Of a stretch of DNA of 64,000 nt, positions 1 through 12,514 are shown piece by piece. The translations under genes were made by a program, and so were the position numbers. How positions within the stretch are numbered: position 1 is the first letter of the stretch; each line of letters starts with the position of its first letter. The DNA is from Jaltomata sinuosa (lineage: Eukaryota; Streptophyta; Magnoliopsida; Solanales; Solanaceae), in NCBI GenBank assembly GCA_003996215.1, contig QJPP01001586.1:62001-126000 (forward strand). Direction: 5' to 3'. The notes beneath the pieces are model-generated. The model saw only the letters and a list, made by a program, of their open reading frames with translations. It was not told the origin of the DNA and made no database searches.

Positions 1-2115
1 ACTCAACCCAAAATTTAACTTACTTCCGCTCTATCAAGGAATTCCTTCCTTCGAGCCGCACAAGGAAACTAGATTACCCGTCCCCGAGGGCCCGAGAAAT
101 ATGGGGCCTCATCGAAACACCGGAGCAAAAGAAACTCAACTAGCTAACAAAATAATTTTTCCTTGCCAAGGGGACTATATCCCACCATGGTGATCCCCTT
201 CCCACTATACCCGTAGTTTTGCTAGCTCGAACTCCATTCCAGAAGCTTCCTACGGAGTACTATGCCCTCACCTATCATAATGTCACCTTACTCCTGTCAA
301 CACTGCGCCCCGAGATACCACATATCCCTAAATCACGCAACCATTGGAACTCATCCTGGCTTGAGGTTTCGCCAACTCTCGTCTTAGGGGAAATTCTATC
401 CGGGCACTTACACCCCAACCAATGCTATGGCGAGCACATCCTCACCACTAAGGATCATCAATAATCGCCCTCACAATACAAGCCCATGAGCAGTGTCCCA
501 CACTACTTAGTCAATCACGGGTCATTTGTCAAATTCTACATGAGTGACTATACCCACCGATGGTATATCATAATTTTTCCAATACCCCGGGCTACCATAT
601 CTATCCTTTCCTTTTTATCACACATGGGTGCTAAATTCCCGACAAATACCTTATATGCATACTATATTAGCTATCTGGACAATTTCCTTGCTTCACATAG
701 CAACTCATAATGTAACCATTGCCTTTAGATGCCCCGAGAATGAATAAAAAATAAGGGAAAGCAGGGAAGGCACTCTGCCCCGCGCTCTTCCGCTGTGGCG
801 ATAAAAATCCCGCTATAGCAGGATCGCCGTAGCGGTCTAGTTCCGCTATAGCAGTCCTGATGGTAACAGCCCAGAAATTTGAAATTTCCAGCAAGTGTAT
901 CATTCCCCTTCCCCGGTTACCATTGTCTAGTCCTGTAAATCCCGCCATAATCTTAAACCACCCTTAAGACCATTCCTGGCATAAAACCCATCATAATTCA
1001 GCATAAAAATATTATCAATTACAAAGAATTAACACCAGACAATTGTTCCCAACAATATCCTCTCGCCATTACGCACTAATGACTCCCTTGTTCCCATGGT
1101 TCCCAACCAAGTCCCGACTGCCCTGAAACCGAAGCTTCCCTACAGTCACAGTTCCCAAATCCCTTATCATCTTAACCAATGATAAGGGCTTTTTCAAAAA
1201 TGCGGTACCACTTTTAAATCAAGACTTTTAACAGCTTATCACAACCTAAGGTACACAGAAGTTTCAACTTAATGACCCTCTGCAGACTCAACATGCACGG
1301 CAGACAATAATTTACAAACTTTTCAAGCAAGTCACACGCAAAACAAGTCACATAATTTACTCTCTATTCGTCCCATGGATGACCATTAGCCTATCATCCA
1401 TGTCTTACCATAACTCCCACTATTAAGCAGTAATAGCCCTTTCCCCTGGTACTTATTCACATACCAACCACTTGAAACCAAAGTTCCCACAAGTATATAT
1501 ATCATTTTCCCTTATCATTTTTACCAATGATTAGACCCTGCCCCGCATTTAGCATACTGTATTCCACTTGAATTACAAAATAAGAACTCCTTCAATCATT
1601 AACACATAACCAAGTTAAGACTCCTTACTAACCACAAATTTCAAAGTAACTAAAGTAACTACACACCACACAATCGCGGTCATCCAAATAATGCAATGCA
1701 TACAATCACGAGTCTCAAGCTCTAACACTCAATCAAACCAGTTTTCATCACCTTTCATTCGCTTCATGGATGAGCGTTAGCCGATTCATCCTTCCTTTAC
1801 ATAGCCTCCCAGGCCAGCTATCAATTGGAACCTTCCCGGTTCCAATTTTCCTTGCTTGTTTGTCGTACCCGAAGTCCAATGACATCCTTCACCTTGTTGA
1901 GATACCAATTGGAATCGAGAGATACCAATTGGACTCAACCCAAACAAGCAAGTAATGAAACCGCATGAAAAGGAATGAAAGAAGAGAAGTTTTTCCTAGA
2001 ATCCTTCATAGCTTCCCTAGGATTAGATGTGGACGTCAACACACCAATCCGCGGGACTCTATTCGACATTTTGCTCTTATACTGGGAGACTGGTAACCGG
2101 GGCTCTGATACCATT
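1..2115 (-). mobile_element. Internal region of non-autonomous LTR element, left copy (cut by window edge)
   Basis: This stretch is repeated at 5749-7891 with only scattered differences. On the minus strand it follows the LTR at 2116-5596 and begins with a primer binding site at 2101-2113, so it is the internal domain of an LTR element read right to left. No gag, protease, reverse transcriptase or integrase motif is visible in any frame; the open frames are short and not conserved between the two copies. It contains CCGCTATAGC-type palindromes near 795-865. Known non-coding elements with very long LTRs are called LARDs, and this fits that class. The left end lies outside the window. Confidence 0.7.
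2101..2113 (-). other. Primer binding site, initiator Met tRNA
   Basis: On the minus strand this reads TGGTATCAGAGCC, the classic plant PBS complementary to the 3' end of initiator Met tRNA. It lies two bases after the LTR end (TGACA). It fixes the LTR boundary at 2116 and the minus-strand orientation. Confidence 0.85.
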
Positions 2116-2689
2116 TGTCAAGACCCAACTACCGGGCCATGCGGGCACCTACTCTAATCCACTTAGATAGGAGAACCCTTACCACCTGAACCAATAGGCA
2201 ATGCGGAAAAGAAAATAAATCATTAAATAAGTCCCTTAAATACATGAGGAATTCTTTTTACAAATAGTTTAGAAAAATAAATGACTTAAATAATTTGCGG
2301 AAAACATTTACAATATGAAATAACCTCCCAGAACCTAGTCTAAGTCGGTACAAGAGCTTCTACAAGATGAGTATATGACATAAGATGACACAACTCCCAC
2401 CATAGAAGGAAAGTAGGAGTTGCTGGAAGATCACCGTAATCCTGAACCTGTGAAACATCACCAAACCTACAACCAGACTATACCCAAAAAGGTATAGCAA
2501 GAGTAGAATCAATACAAACACATGTACTGGTAGGCATCATCAGCTGACTCGAATTCACTCCTACCATCATATAAAAATCAAGATAAAATGCACAAGGTAA
2601 ATACTTCACCCCTTTTAACATCACTTTTATCAATCCCCTCTTTCAGAACCGACTATCCTAACCTTTAGACTTACCAAGTCGCCTTGTCA

Positions 2690-2815
2690 CCTAGACTTAC
2701 CAAGTCACCTTGACACCTAGACTTCCCAAATCACCTTGACATCTAGACTTCCCAAGTCACCTTGTCACCTAGACTTCCCAAGTCACCATGACACCTAGAC
2801 TTCTCAAGTCACCTT
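2690..2815. repeat. Tandem array of about 27-bp units with GACTT/AAGTC hairpin
   Basis: About five units of the form CACCTAGACTTCCCAAGTCA follow each other. Each contains GACTT-CCC-AAGTC, a 5-bp-arm hairpin. The same array recurs at 8450-8585 in the second LTR. Confidence 0.8.
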
Positions 2816-3284
2816 CTTGACTGGATATTCAGACTTAACCAGACTAACTGCTCAACCAAACCACTTATACCAGTGGTATTACTTACCAGTGTCCGGACCC
2901 TTCACGGACCTCAAGGACAACTTTCCATCCTGGTTATACAACCAACAACTACAACCCCAGACTTCCAGTCTTACTCCCAATTTACCAATCACATGAAATT
3001 CACCTAGCAACCATTGACACATTCAATGACAACAACGGAGTTATATCTAAGTCTCTTTCTAATCCCGAAACCCGGACCCTCCTACGATCCTCTAACCACA
3101 CCTAAGTGTCCAACAATCTTCCTGGTCTACACCAAGACCCACCCTTAGATTGTTTACCACAAATAATTCTTGACCGCTATTAGTACACTTAATGATAACA
3201 GTTTGTGAACTTATAACCTCTTTTACATAGTCCGGACCCATCCAAATCCCCCTAACACATCTAGGTGTTAACATGGAAAACCAG

Positions 3285-3870
3285 GTCTACACCAAGACCA
3301 ACTAATAATTAACATAATAACCTGGCCTACACCTAGACCAACCGATAACATATATAACCACCCGGCCTACACCAAGACCAAACCCATAATATAATATAAC
3401 AACCCGGCCTATACCAAGACCAAACTAACAATATAATAACCCGGCCTACACCAAGACCAAAATGATAACATAATATAACCACCCGACCACACCAAGACCA
3501 AACCCATAATATAATATAACAACCCAACCTATACCAAGACCAAACTAACAATATAATAACCCGGCCTACACCAAGACCAAAATGATAACATAATATAACC
3601 ACCCGGCCCACACCAAGACCAAACCCACAATATAATATAATAACCCGGCCTATGCCATGAACAAACTCACAATATAATAACCCGACCTACACCAAGGCCA
3701 AAATGATAACATAACATAACCACCGGCCTACACCAAGACCAAACCCATAATATAATATAACAACTCGGCCTATACCAACACCAAACTCACAATATAATAA
3801 CTCAGTTTACACCAAGACCAAAATGATAACATAATATAACCACCGGCCTACACCAAGACCAAATATAACA
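3285..3870. repeat. Tandem array built on CCGGCCTACACCAAGACCAA
   Basis: About 14 units of roughly 40 bp share the core CCGGCCTACACCAAGACCAA. The spacers alternate between three types, giving a higher-order period near 120 bp. The array recurs at 9060-9640. It generates spurious Gly/Leu/Trp-rich open frames on the minus strand. Confidence 0.85.
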
Positions 3871-3995
3871 GAATTCTCGGCCTTTCACGGACCATAAGCA
3901 ACTATCATACTTCAATAAAATAGCCCGGTCCACTCACGGAACCAATAACAGTTAATGCAACACAACGATAAAATGAGATGATGCAACAAAAGTAA

Positions 3996-4195
3996 CCCGT
4001 ACTAGGCATGGTACCCAAGACAACCGTTAGTATATCCCATACCAGGCGTGGTACCCGAGCCAACCGTTAGTATATTTTGTACCAGGTGTGGTAACCGAAC
4101 CAACCATTTGTTATACTTGTACCAGGTGTAGTACCCGTGCCAACCGTTAGCATACCTGTACCAGGCGTGGTAATTGAGCCAACCGCATGTCAACA
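3996..4195. repeat. Tandem array of about 40-bp units with GTACCA/TGGTAC hairpin
   Basis: Five units carry GTACCAGGCGTGGTAC, an imperfect palindrome with 6-bp arms, separated by a spacer like CCGAGCCAACCGTTAGTATA. The same array occurs at 9771-9970 in the right LTR. Confidence 0.8.
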
Positions 4196-5087
4196 ATTCA
4201 CAGTCAAATAATGAACACACAACTTGTAAACCAAAAAGTAAACAACCGTTCACCTCACAGACTGTAAGACAGGACCCTTAGACATTCTACACAATTTCAT
4301 CTAAGCAATGCAATTCACACAAACACTTAGATAGGAGTACAAAATATACAACATTCACAGGAGTCATGAGCCATCACCTACCCCATTCCGAGTACACTAT
4401 GAACCGTCAAATCCCGTCCAAAGACTAACCTCAGTTCGCCCTTTTAAACATGCAGTTAATTACATTTATACCTGACCCTCTTCCTAGGACCAATATACAA
4501 CCTAGTAAAACCTTTCCCAGCCTTAGAACACAACCAAACAATTATCCAAATTATACCAATTAGTCTAGAACTTCTGTTCCTTACACATTTGTTAATTACT
4601 AACCCTTTTCCAGTTCCCCGAAATTTTTGATATTCTAGTTCCCGCATTATATTAGCAAAAACACAAAATTTAAGCAATGCCTAGAATATCACCACACCCT
4701 ATTCCCATTCTACCATTTCCAAAGAATTACAATAATTCAACAACTTCCTCCAGACTCCATGCCCGAAGGCCTAACCATAGATTCTCCCTTTCATTTTATA
4801 CAATAATACGAAAAATAAAAGCGGTCAATCTACTCTTGGAAGAAACCTAGCCTACCTAGATGTCGAGTAGCTGTTCCATGCCCTTTATGGCTTCGTAAAG
4901 GCATTCCCTGATGATTCTGCAGGCCCGAATTTGTGGTTTTGCGTCCCTTTTATCGGAATTCCTCCTCCCCATGACTCCCAAGCCTTGGAGCAGCCTAGGA
5001 GGGTTCTTGGACTAACCCTCGTCTATTTTTGGGGCTGAATGAGAGAGAATGAAATTAAAAGCCCATTTTCTTGGTTTTCTAATACCG

Positions 5088-5232
5088 TTGCTCCGCTATA
5101 CCGGTCCCTTCTCTGCTATAGCGGTCCCTCTATAGCGAACAACTCCCGTTATAGCGGTCTTAAGCAGTATTGACCGCCTTGACCATCACTATACCGGTAT
5201 TTTCCACCACTATAGTGGAGGTCGCTACCGTG
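5088..5232. repeat. GC-rich palindrome cluster in left LARD LTR
   Basis: Several diverged copies of CCGCTATAGCGG lie close together, about 360-510 bp inside the LTR start (minus-strand sense). The right LTR has a better-preserved cluster at 10860-10986. Confidence 0.7.
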
Positions 5233-5596
5233 GACAGTTGTGCTCGTCACGAACAGAATGTCCAAAAATCTCCCAGTTTTGACCATTTTACAACACACTT
5301 ATTTTCCCGACGTTTCAGAATAACCCCTTCACGTCAACCTCGATTCCAGGAGTTCTACTTACCCGAATTTGATTCCAAAAAGTCCCCCAGACTCCTCTAT
5401 GTCTTAGCTAAAAGGAAAACTAGCTCAAAACAAGACATTTCACCCAATCTTTACCCGGATTGCCCTAGACCATATCTCACTCCAAAACTGGTTGAGACTA
5501 GCCTAGCCCAGAATTTCCAACTCCCAAACCCAGAATTTTCCTAACCTGACACTTGGCACGAATGGTTTACCCATAACGACAAACCCGGTCATTACA

Positions 5597-7891
5597 ACAG
5601 ATACCAATTTACCCATCATTCATCCCCGAACAATATCTAAGGCAAAGGGAAGGGACAAGCTCGTCCCTCAATCTTAATGATCTAGCATGATAGCATAAAT
5701 TTAAACTTACGCAAACCACCAAAACCTCCCTTTCCCTTGGTATACCCAACTCAACCCAAAATTTAACTTACTTCCGCTCTATCAAGGAATTCCTTCTTTC
5801 GAGCCGCACAAGGCAACTAGATTACCCCTCCCCGAGTGCCTGAGAAATCCGGGGCCTCATCAAAACACCAGAGCAAAAGAAACTCAACTAGCTAACAAAA
5901 CAGTTTTTCCTTGCCAAGGAGACTAGATCCCACCATGGTGATCCCCTTCCCACTATACCCGGAGTTCTACTAGCCCGAACTCCATTTCGGAAGCTTCCTA
6001 CAGAGTACTATTCCCTCACCTATCATAATGTCACCTTACTCCTGTCAACACTGTGCCCCGAGATACCACGTATCTCTAAATCACGCAACCACAAAAAAAT
6101 TCCATTGGAACTCATCCTGGCTTGAGGTTTCACCAACTCTCGTCTTAGGGGAAATTCTATCCGGGCAGTTACACCACAACCAATGCTATGGAGAGCACAT
6201 CCTCACAACTAAGGATCATCAATAATAAAACAAATCAATAATCGCCCTCACAATACAAGCCCATGAGCAGTGTCCCACACTACTCAGTCAATCACGGGTC
6301 ATTTGTCAAATTCTACATGAGTGACTATACCCACCGATGGTAAATCATAATTTTTCCAATACCCCGGCTACCATATCTATCCTTTCCTTTTTATCACACA
6401 TGGGTGCTAAATTCCCGACAAATACCTTATATGCATACTATATTAGCTATCTGGACAATTTCCTTGCTTCACATAGCAACTCATAATGTAACCATTGCCT
6501 TTAGATGCCCCGAGAATGAATAAAAAATAAGGGAAAGCAGGGAAGGCACTCTGCCCCGCGCCCTTTCATTGTGGCAGTAAAAATCCCGCTATAGCGGGAT
6601 CGCCATAGCGATCTAGTTCTGCTATGGTGGTCCTGATGGTAAGAGCCCAGAAATTTGAAATTTCCAGCAAGTGTATCCTTCCCCTTCCTCGGTTACCATT
6701 GTCTAGTCCTGTAAATCCCTCCATGGTCTTAAACCACCCTTAAGATCATTCCTGGCATAAAACGCATCACAATTCAGCATAAAAATATTATCAATTACAA
6801 AGAATTAACACCAGACAATTGTTCCCAATAATATCCTCTCGCTATTACGCACTAATGACTCCTTTGTTCCCATGGTTCCCAACCAAGTCCCGTCTGCCCT
6901 AAAACCGAAGCTTCCCTACAGTCACAGTTCCCAAATCCCTTATCATCTTAACCAATGATAAGCCCTTTTTCAAAAATACGGTACCACTTTTAAATCAAGA
7001 CTTTTAATAGCTTATCACAACCTAAGGTACACAGAAGTTTCAACTTAATGACCCTCTGCAGACTCAACATGCACGGCAGACAATAATTTACACACATTTT
7101 AAGCAAGTCACACGCAAAACAAGTCACATAATTTACTCTCTATTCGTCCCATGGATGACCATTAGCCGATCATCCATGTCTTACCATAACTCCCGCTATT
7201 AAGCAATAATAGCCCTTTCCCCTTGTACTTATTCACATACCAACCACTAGAAACCTAAGTTCCCACAAGTATATATATCATTTTCCCTTATCAGTTTTAC
7301 CAATGATAAAACCCTATCCTGCATTTAGCATACCATTTTCCACTTGAATTACAAAACAAGAACTCCTTCAATCATTAACACGTAACCAAGTTAAGACTCC
7401 TTGCTAACCACAAATTTCAAAGTAACTCAAGTAACTACACACCACACAATCTCGGTCATCCAAATAAAGCAATGCATACAATCAAGAGTCTCAATCTCTA
7501 ACACTCAATCAAACCAGTTTTCATCACCTTTCATTAGGTTCATGGATGAGTGTTAGACGATTCATCCCTCCTTTACATAGCCTCCCAGGCCAGATACCAA
7601 TTGGAACCTTCCCGGTTCCAATTTTCCTTGCTTGTTTGTCGTACCCGGAATCCAATGACATCCTTCACCTTGTTGAGATACCAATTGGAATCGAGAGATA
7701 CCAATTGGACTAAACCCATACAAGCAAGTAACAAAACTGCATGAAAAGGAATGAAAGAAGAGAAGTGTTTCCTAGAATGCTTCATAGCTTCCCTAAGATT
7801 AGATGTGGACGTCAATACACCAATCCGCGGGACTCTATTCGATATTTTGCTCTTGTACTGGGAGACCGGTAACCTGGACTCTGATACCATT
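5597..7891 (-). mobile_element. Internal region of LARD-like element, right copy (complete, 2.3 kb)
   Basis: The region between the two long LTRs is only about 2.3 kb and matches 1-2115. No retrotransposon protein domain can be read in any frame. A purine-rich tract next to the left LTR (expected at 5597-5625 on the minus strand) is weak, so the priming site for plus-strand DNA is not certain. Palindromes of the CCCGCTATAGCGGG type recur at 6573-6600. Confidence 0.7.
7877..7889 (-). other. Primer binding site, initiator Met tRNA (right copy)
   Basis: The minus strand reads TGGTATCAGAGTCC, immediately after the LTR end TGACA and a two-base gap. It matches the initiator Met tRNA 3' end over 11 bases. 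It confirms that the element runs right to left. Confidence 0.85.
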
Positions 7892-8449
7892 TGTCACGAC
7901 CCAACTACCGGGCCGTGCGGGCACCTACTCTAATCCACCTAGATAGGAGAACTCTTACCACCCGAACTAATAGGCAATGCGGAAAAGAAAATAAACCATT
8001 AAATAAGTTCCTTAAATACATGAGAAATCCTTTTTACAAATAGTTTAGATAAATAAACGACTTAAAGAATTTGCGGAAAACATTTACAATATGAAACAAC
8101 CTCCCCAGAACCTAGTCTAAGCCGGTACAACAGCTTCTACAATATGAGTATATGACATAAGATGACACAACTCTCACCATAGAAGGAAAGTAGGAGCTGC
8201 TGGAAGATCACCACAATCCTGAACCTGTGAAACATCACCAATCCTGCAACCAGACTATTCCCAATAAGGTATAGCAAGAGTAGAATCAGTACAAACACAC
8301 GTACTGGTAGGCATCATCGGCTGACCCGAATTCACTCTTACCATCATATAAAAATCAAGATAAAATGCACAAGGTAAATGCTTCACCCCTTTCAACACAC
8401 TTTTATCAATCCCCCCTTTCGGAACCGACTATCCTAACCTTTAGACTTA

Positions 8450-8585
8450 CCAAGTCGCCTTGTCACCTAGACTTCCCAAGTCACCTTGACACCTTGACTT
8501 CCCAAGTCACCTTGACATCTAGACTTCCCAAGTCACCTTGTCACCTAGACTTCCCAAGTCACCCTGACACCTAGACTTCTCAAGT
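8450..8585. repeat. Tandem array, CACCTAGACTTCCCAAGTCA units (right LTR)
   Basis: Second copy of the array at 2690-2815, with the same GACTT/AAGTC hairpin in each unit. Confidence 0.8.
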
Positions 8586-9059
8586 CACCTTCTTGACTAG
8601 ATATTCAGACTTAACCCGACTAACTGCTCAACCAAACCACTTATACCTATGGTATTACTTACCAGTGTCTGGACCCTTCACGGACCTCAAGGACAACTTT
8701 CCATCCTGGTTATAACAACAACAACTACAACCCCAGACTTTCAGTCTTACTCCCAATTTACCAATCACATGAAATTCACCTAGCAACCATTGACACATTC
8801 AATGACAACAACAGAGTTATATCTAAGTCCCTTTCTAATCCCGAAACCCGGACCCTCGAAGGATCCTCTAACCATACCTAAGTGTCCAACAAGCTAGTCG
8901 GTCTACACCAAGACCCACCGTTAACTTGTTAACCACAAATAATTCCTGACCGCCATTAGTAAACTTAATGACAACAGTTTGTGAACTTATAACCTCTTTT
9001 ACATAGTCCGGACCACACGGATCCCCCTAACACTTCTAGGTGTTATCATGGAAAACCCA

Positions 9060-9640
9060 GTCTACACCAAGACCAACTAATAATTAACATAATAACCTGG
9101 CCTACACCAAGACCAACTGATAACATAATATAACCACCCGGCCTACACCAAGACCAAACCCATAATATAATATAACAACCCGGCCTATACCAAGACCAAA
9201 CTAACAATATAATAACCCGGCCTACACCAAAACCAAAATGATAACATAATATAACCACCCGGCCCACACCAAGACCAAACCCATAATATAATATAACAAC
9301 CAACCTATACCAAGACCAAACTAACAATATAATAACCCGGCCTACACCAAGACCAAAATGATAAGATAATATAACCACCTGGCTCACACCAAGACCAAAC
9401 CCATAATATAATATAACAACCCGGCTTATACCAAGACCAAACTCACAATATAATAACCCGGCATATACCAAGACCAAAATGATAACATAATATAACCACC
9501 GGCCTACACCAAGACCAAACCCACAATATAACATAACAACCCGGCCTATACCAAGACCAAACTCATAATATAATATCCCAGCCTACACCAAGACCAAAAT
9601 GATAACATAATATAACCACCGGCCTACACCAAGACCAAAT
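9060..9640. repeat. Tandem array, CCGGCCTACACCAAGACCAA units (right LTR)
   Basis: Second copy of the array at 3285-3870. It contains a 162-codon open frame on the minus strand made only of the repeat, which is not a protein gene. Confidence 0.85.
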
Positions 9641-9770
9641 ATAACAGAATTCCCGGTCTCTCAAGAACCATAAGCAATTATTATATTTCAATAAAATAGC
9701 CCGATCCACTCACGAAACCAATAACAGTTAATGCAACACAATGATAAAATGCAATGATGCAACAAAAGTA

Positions 9771-9970
9771 ACTCGTACCAGGCGTGGTACCCGAGCCAAC
9801 CATTAGTATATCCCGTACCAGGCGTGGTACTCAAGCCAACCGTTAGTATATTTCATACCAGGCGTGGTACCCGCGCCAACCATTTGTTATACATGTACCA
9901 GGCGTGGTACCCGTGCCAACCGTTAGTATACTTGTACCAGGCATGGTACCCGAGCCAACCGCATGTCAAC
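9771..9970. repeat. Tandem array, GTACCAGGCGTGGTAC units (right LTR)
   Basis: Five units as in 3996-4195, each with the 6-bp-arm palindrome preserved or nearly so. Confidence 0.8.
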
Positions 9971-10859
9971 AATTCACAGTCAAATAATGAACACACAACT
10001 TGTAAACCAACAAGTAAACAATTGTTCAACTCACAGACTGTAAGACAGGACCCTTAAACATTCTACACAATTTCATCTAAGCAATGCAATTCACACAAAC
10101 ACTTAGATAGGAGTACAAAACATACAACATTCATAGGAGTCGTGAGCCATCACCTACCCCTTTCTGGGTACACTATGAACCGTCAAATCCCATTCAAAGA
10201 CTAACCCCGATTTGCCCTCTTAAACATGCAGTTAATTACATTTATTCCTAACCCTCTTTATAGGACCAATATACAACCTGGGAAAATCCTTTCCAGCCTT
10301 AGAACACAACCAAACAATTATTCAAATTATACCAATTAGTCTGGAACTTCCTTTCCTTACACATTTGTTAATTACTAACCCTTTTCCGGTTCTCCGAACC
10401 TTCCGATATTCTAGTTCCCGCATTTTTTTAGCAAAAACACACAATTTAAGCAATGCCTAGAATATTACCACACCCTATTCCGATTCTACCATTTCCAAAG
10501 AGTTACAATAATTCAACAACTTCCTCCAGACTCCGTGCCCGAAGGCCTAACCATGGATTCTTCCTTTTATTCTATACAATAATTTGAAAATGAAAGCGGT
10601 CAATCTACTCTTGGAAGAAACCTAGCCTACCCTGATGCCGAGTAGCTGTTCCATGCCTTTTCTGGCTCCGTGAAGGCGTTCCCTGATTCTGCAGGCCCGA
10701 ATCCGTGGTTTTGCGTCCCTTTTACCGAAATTCCTCCTCCCCATGGCTCCCAAGCCTTAGAGCAGCCTAGGAGGGTTCTTGGAGTAACCCTCGTCTATTT
10801 TTGGGGCTGAATGAGAGAGAATAAAATTAAAAACCCATTTTCTTGGTTTTCTAATCTCG

Positions 10860-10986
10860 TCGCTCTGCTATAGCGGTCCCGCTATAGCGGACAACTCCCG
10901 TTATAGCGGTCTTAAGCGGTGTTGACCACCTTGACCACCGCTATAGCGGTATTTTCCACCGCTATAGCAGAGGCCACTATCGCGGA
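10860..10986. repeat. Palindrome cluster, ACCGCTATAGCGGT type
   Basis: At least five copies of a CCGCTATAGCGG-like motif lie within 127 bp, including a perfect 14-base palindrome ACCGCTATAGCGGT at 10937-10950. On the minus strand, which is the transcribed direction of the element, the cluster is followed by AT-rich DNA near 10818-10850 that could hold a core promoter. Role unknown; a promoter-proximal protein binding array is an inference. Confidence 0.65.
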
Positions 10987-11348
10987 TGGTTGCGCTCGTC
11001 ACGGACAGAATGTCCAAAAATCTCCCAGTATTGGCCATTTTACAACACATTTATTTTTTCGACGTTCCAGAATAACTCCTTCACGTCAACCTCGATTTTG
11101 GGAGTTCTACTTATCCTAATTCGATTCCGAAAAGTCCCCCGGACTCCTCTATGTCTTAGCTACAACGAAAACTAGCTCAAAACAAGACATTTAGCCCAAT
11201 CCTTACCCGGATTGTCCTAGACCATACCTCGCTCCAAAACCGGCCGAGACTAGCCTAGCCCAGAATTTCCAACTCCCAAACCCAGAATTTTTCTAACCCA
11301 ACACTTGGCACGAATGGTTTACCCATAACGACGAACCCGGTCGTTACA

Positions 11349-12514
11349 AGTTACCATGAACAACAACCTTGAGTTTTTCTTATTCCGTGTGCTAAATTGT
11401 ATTGTCAGGCCAGGCTTGAATCACTCTTTTTTGCTAGTGCATTAATAGTCCACACCACCACCGGGCATAGCTGGGGATGCCTTTTCATCCTTGGAAGCTC
11501 AACAATAACAAGCTTCAGCAGTAGTCAATAAAGATGACACTTATTCTGGGTATTCTCCACACTTGATATTGAATAAGGTAAATTTGAGTTTTTTTTTTTG
11601 CACCTTTTGGGGTTTATTTTATTTGAATTTAATATTTTTTGATGGTTTTTTTTAGTTTTTTTGTTAATTTTTATTAATTAAATTAATTAATAAATTCAAG
11701 AATGAAGTTGAATTTATTTTTGGATTAAAGGTTTTGTAAATGGATAAAGAGAAAAGGAAAAAGGAAAAAAGAACAAAAATTTGGTGGTGAGATGGCATGC
11801 CACGTGGCGTCCACATCACCCAAATATTAGGCCATATGGAATTTAAAAATGTCATGGTGGAAAGATGTTAAAAGTAGAGGTATATTTGTTAATGACAGGG
11901 GTATATTTAGCCCCAAAGTATAACTAGGGGCAAACTTAGTCAATAAACTAAAGTAAAGGTGTATTTTTGACCCTTTTCCCTTCTTTCTTTGGGTACTTTT
12001 ATTTCCTTCACACACATGATGCACATTATATATACATCAGACGGAGAAGCAAAAAAACCACAACACACATAGAGAGCATTTAAGGGGAAAAAAACTAGAG
12101 AGTACTTTTGGAGTAAAAATGTTAGTCAGAGTTTTGATTCGTATTTGAAGTTGGAGTTTGGCCCGAAAGTTAGCGTTGCTAGCTTTGGAAATTTGTAAAT
12201 TATATGTTACTTTCGATTGTTAATCAAAAAAAATTGAAGGTTTGTTCCCGCTATTACTTTTCTATTTCAATACTTTATATTTATTTATTTTTTAAAATCA
12301 AAAGTTTTCACTACTTTATATGAACTAATATTTGTTTAATTTTCTTTCAAATTCTTTCAATGCTTAATAGTTTAAAGTGAATTTGAATTACATAGTTAAA
12401 AAAGTACATTTGAAAACTAATATTTAATCACTTTATCGGTCGAATATAACATGTTCAGACACTTTCTTTTTTCTATATTTTATTTATTTAATTATCATAA
12501 ATTTATTGACTTGA
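11349..12514. other. Gene-free AT-rich stretch with a promoter-like remnant
   Basis: No open frame with a recognisable product is present. The part 11860-11970 is GGGTATATTTGACCC-like DNA of the kind I associate with dispersed Solanaceae repeats, but I cannot assign a family. Near 12030 there is a TATATATA stretch followed by an A-rich leader and an ATG at 12119, but that frame ends after eight codons, so this is at most a promoter or 5' UTR remnant. Confidence 0.4.

Larger units (their letters stand above)
2116..5596 (-). repeat. Long terminal repeat of LARD-like element, left copy (about 3.48 kb)
   Basis: On the minus strand the LTR starts TGTAATGACCGGG at 5596 and ends GGGTCTTGACA at 2116, giving the usual TG...CA ends. 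It matches 7892-11348 along its whole length. It holds three tandem arrays (2690-2815, 3285-3870, 3996-4195) and a cluster of CCGCTATAGCGG-like palindromes (5088-5232). Open frames inside the arrays encode low-complexity peptides and are not genes. The long non-coding LTR with a PBS but no proteins supports a non-autonomous element. Confidence 0.75.
7892..11348 (-). repeat. Long terminal repeat of LARD-like element, right copy (about 3.46 kb)
   Basis: On the minus strand it begins TGTAACGACCGGG at 11348 and ends GGGTCGTGACA at 7892. It is the 5' LTR of the copy whose internal region is 5597-7891. It contains the same four repeat blocks as the left LTR. The sequence right of 11348 (AGTTA) is the candidate target-site duplication; its partner would be outside the window. 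The first and last ten bases resemble those of the chromovirus LTR at 30596-33841, which suggests a Ty3/gypsy origin. Confidence 0.75.

Noticed and set aside
3996..4195. Regular repeats with spacers resembling a CRISPR array
   Set aside because: The whole unit, spacer included, is repeated, it lies inside a plant LTR and is present twice in the window. It is a tandem repeat, not CRISPR.
5170..5544. 124-codon open frame on the plus strand in the left LARD LTR
   Set aside because: It is not conserved in the second LTR, where the frame is broken, and has no recognisable domain.
9046..9534. 162-codon Gly/Leu/Trp-rich open frame on the minus strand (and the 92-codon one at 3333-3611)
   Set aside because: It is a direct translation of the 40-bp tandem array in the LTR; its length varies between the two LTR copies and it has no domain.
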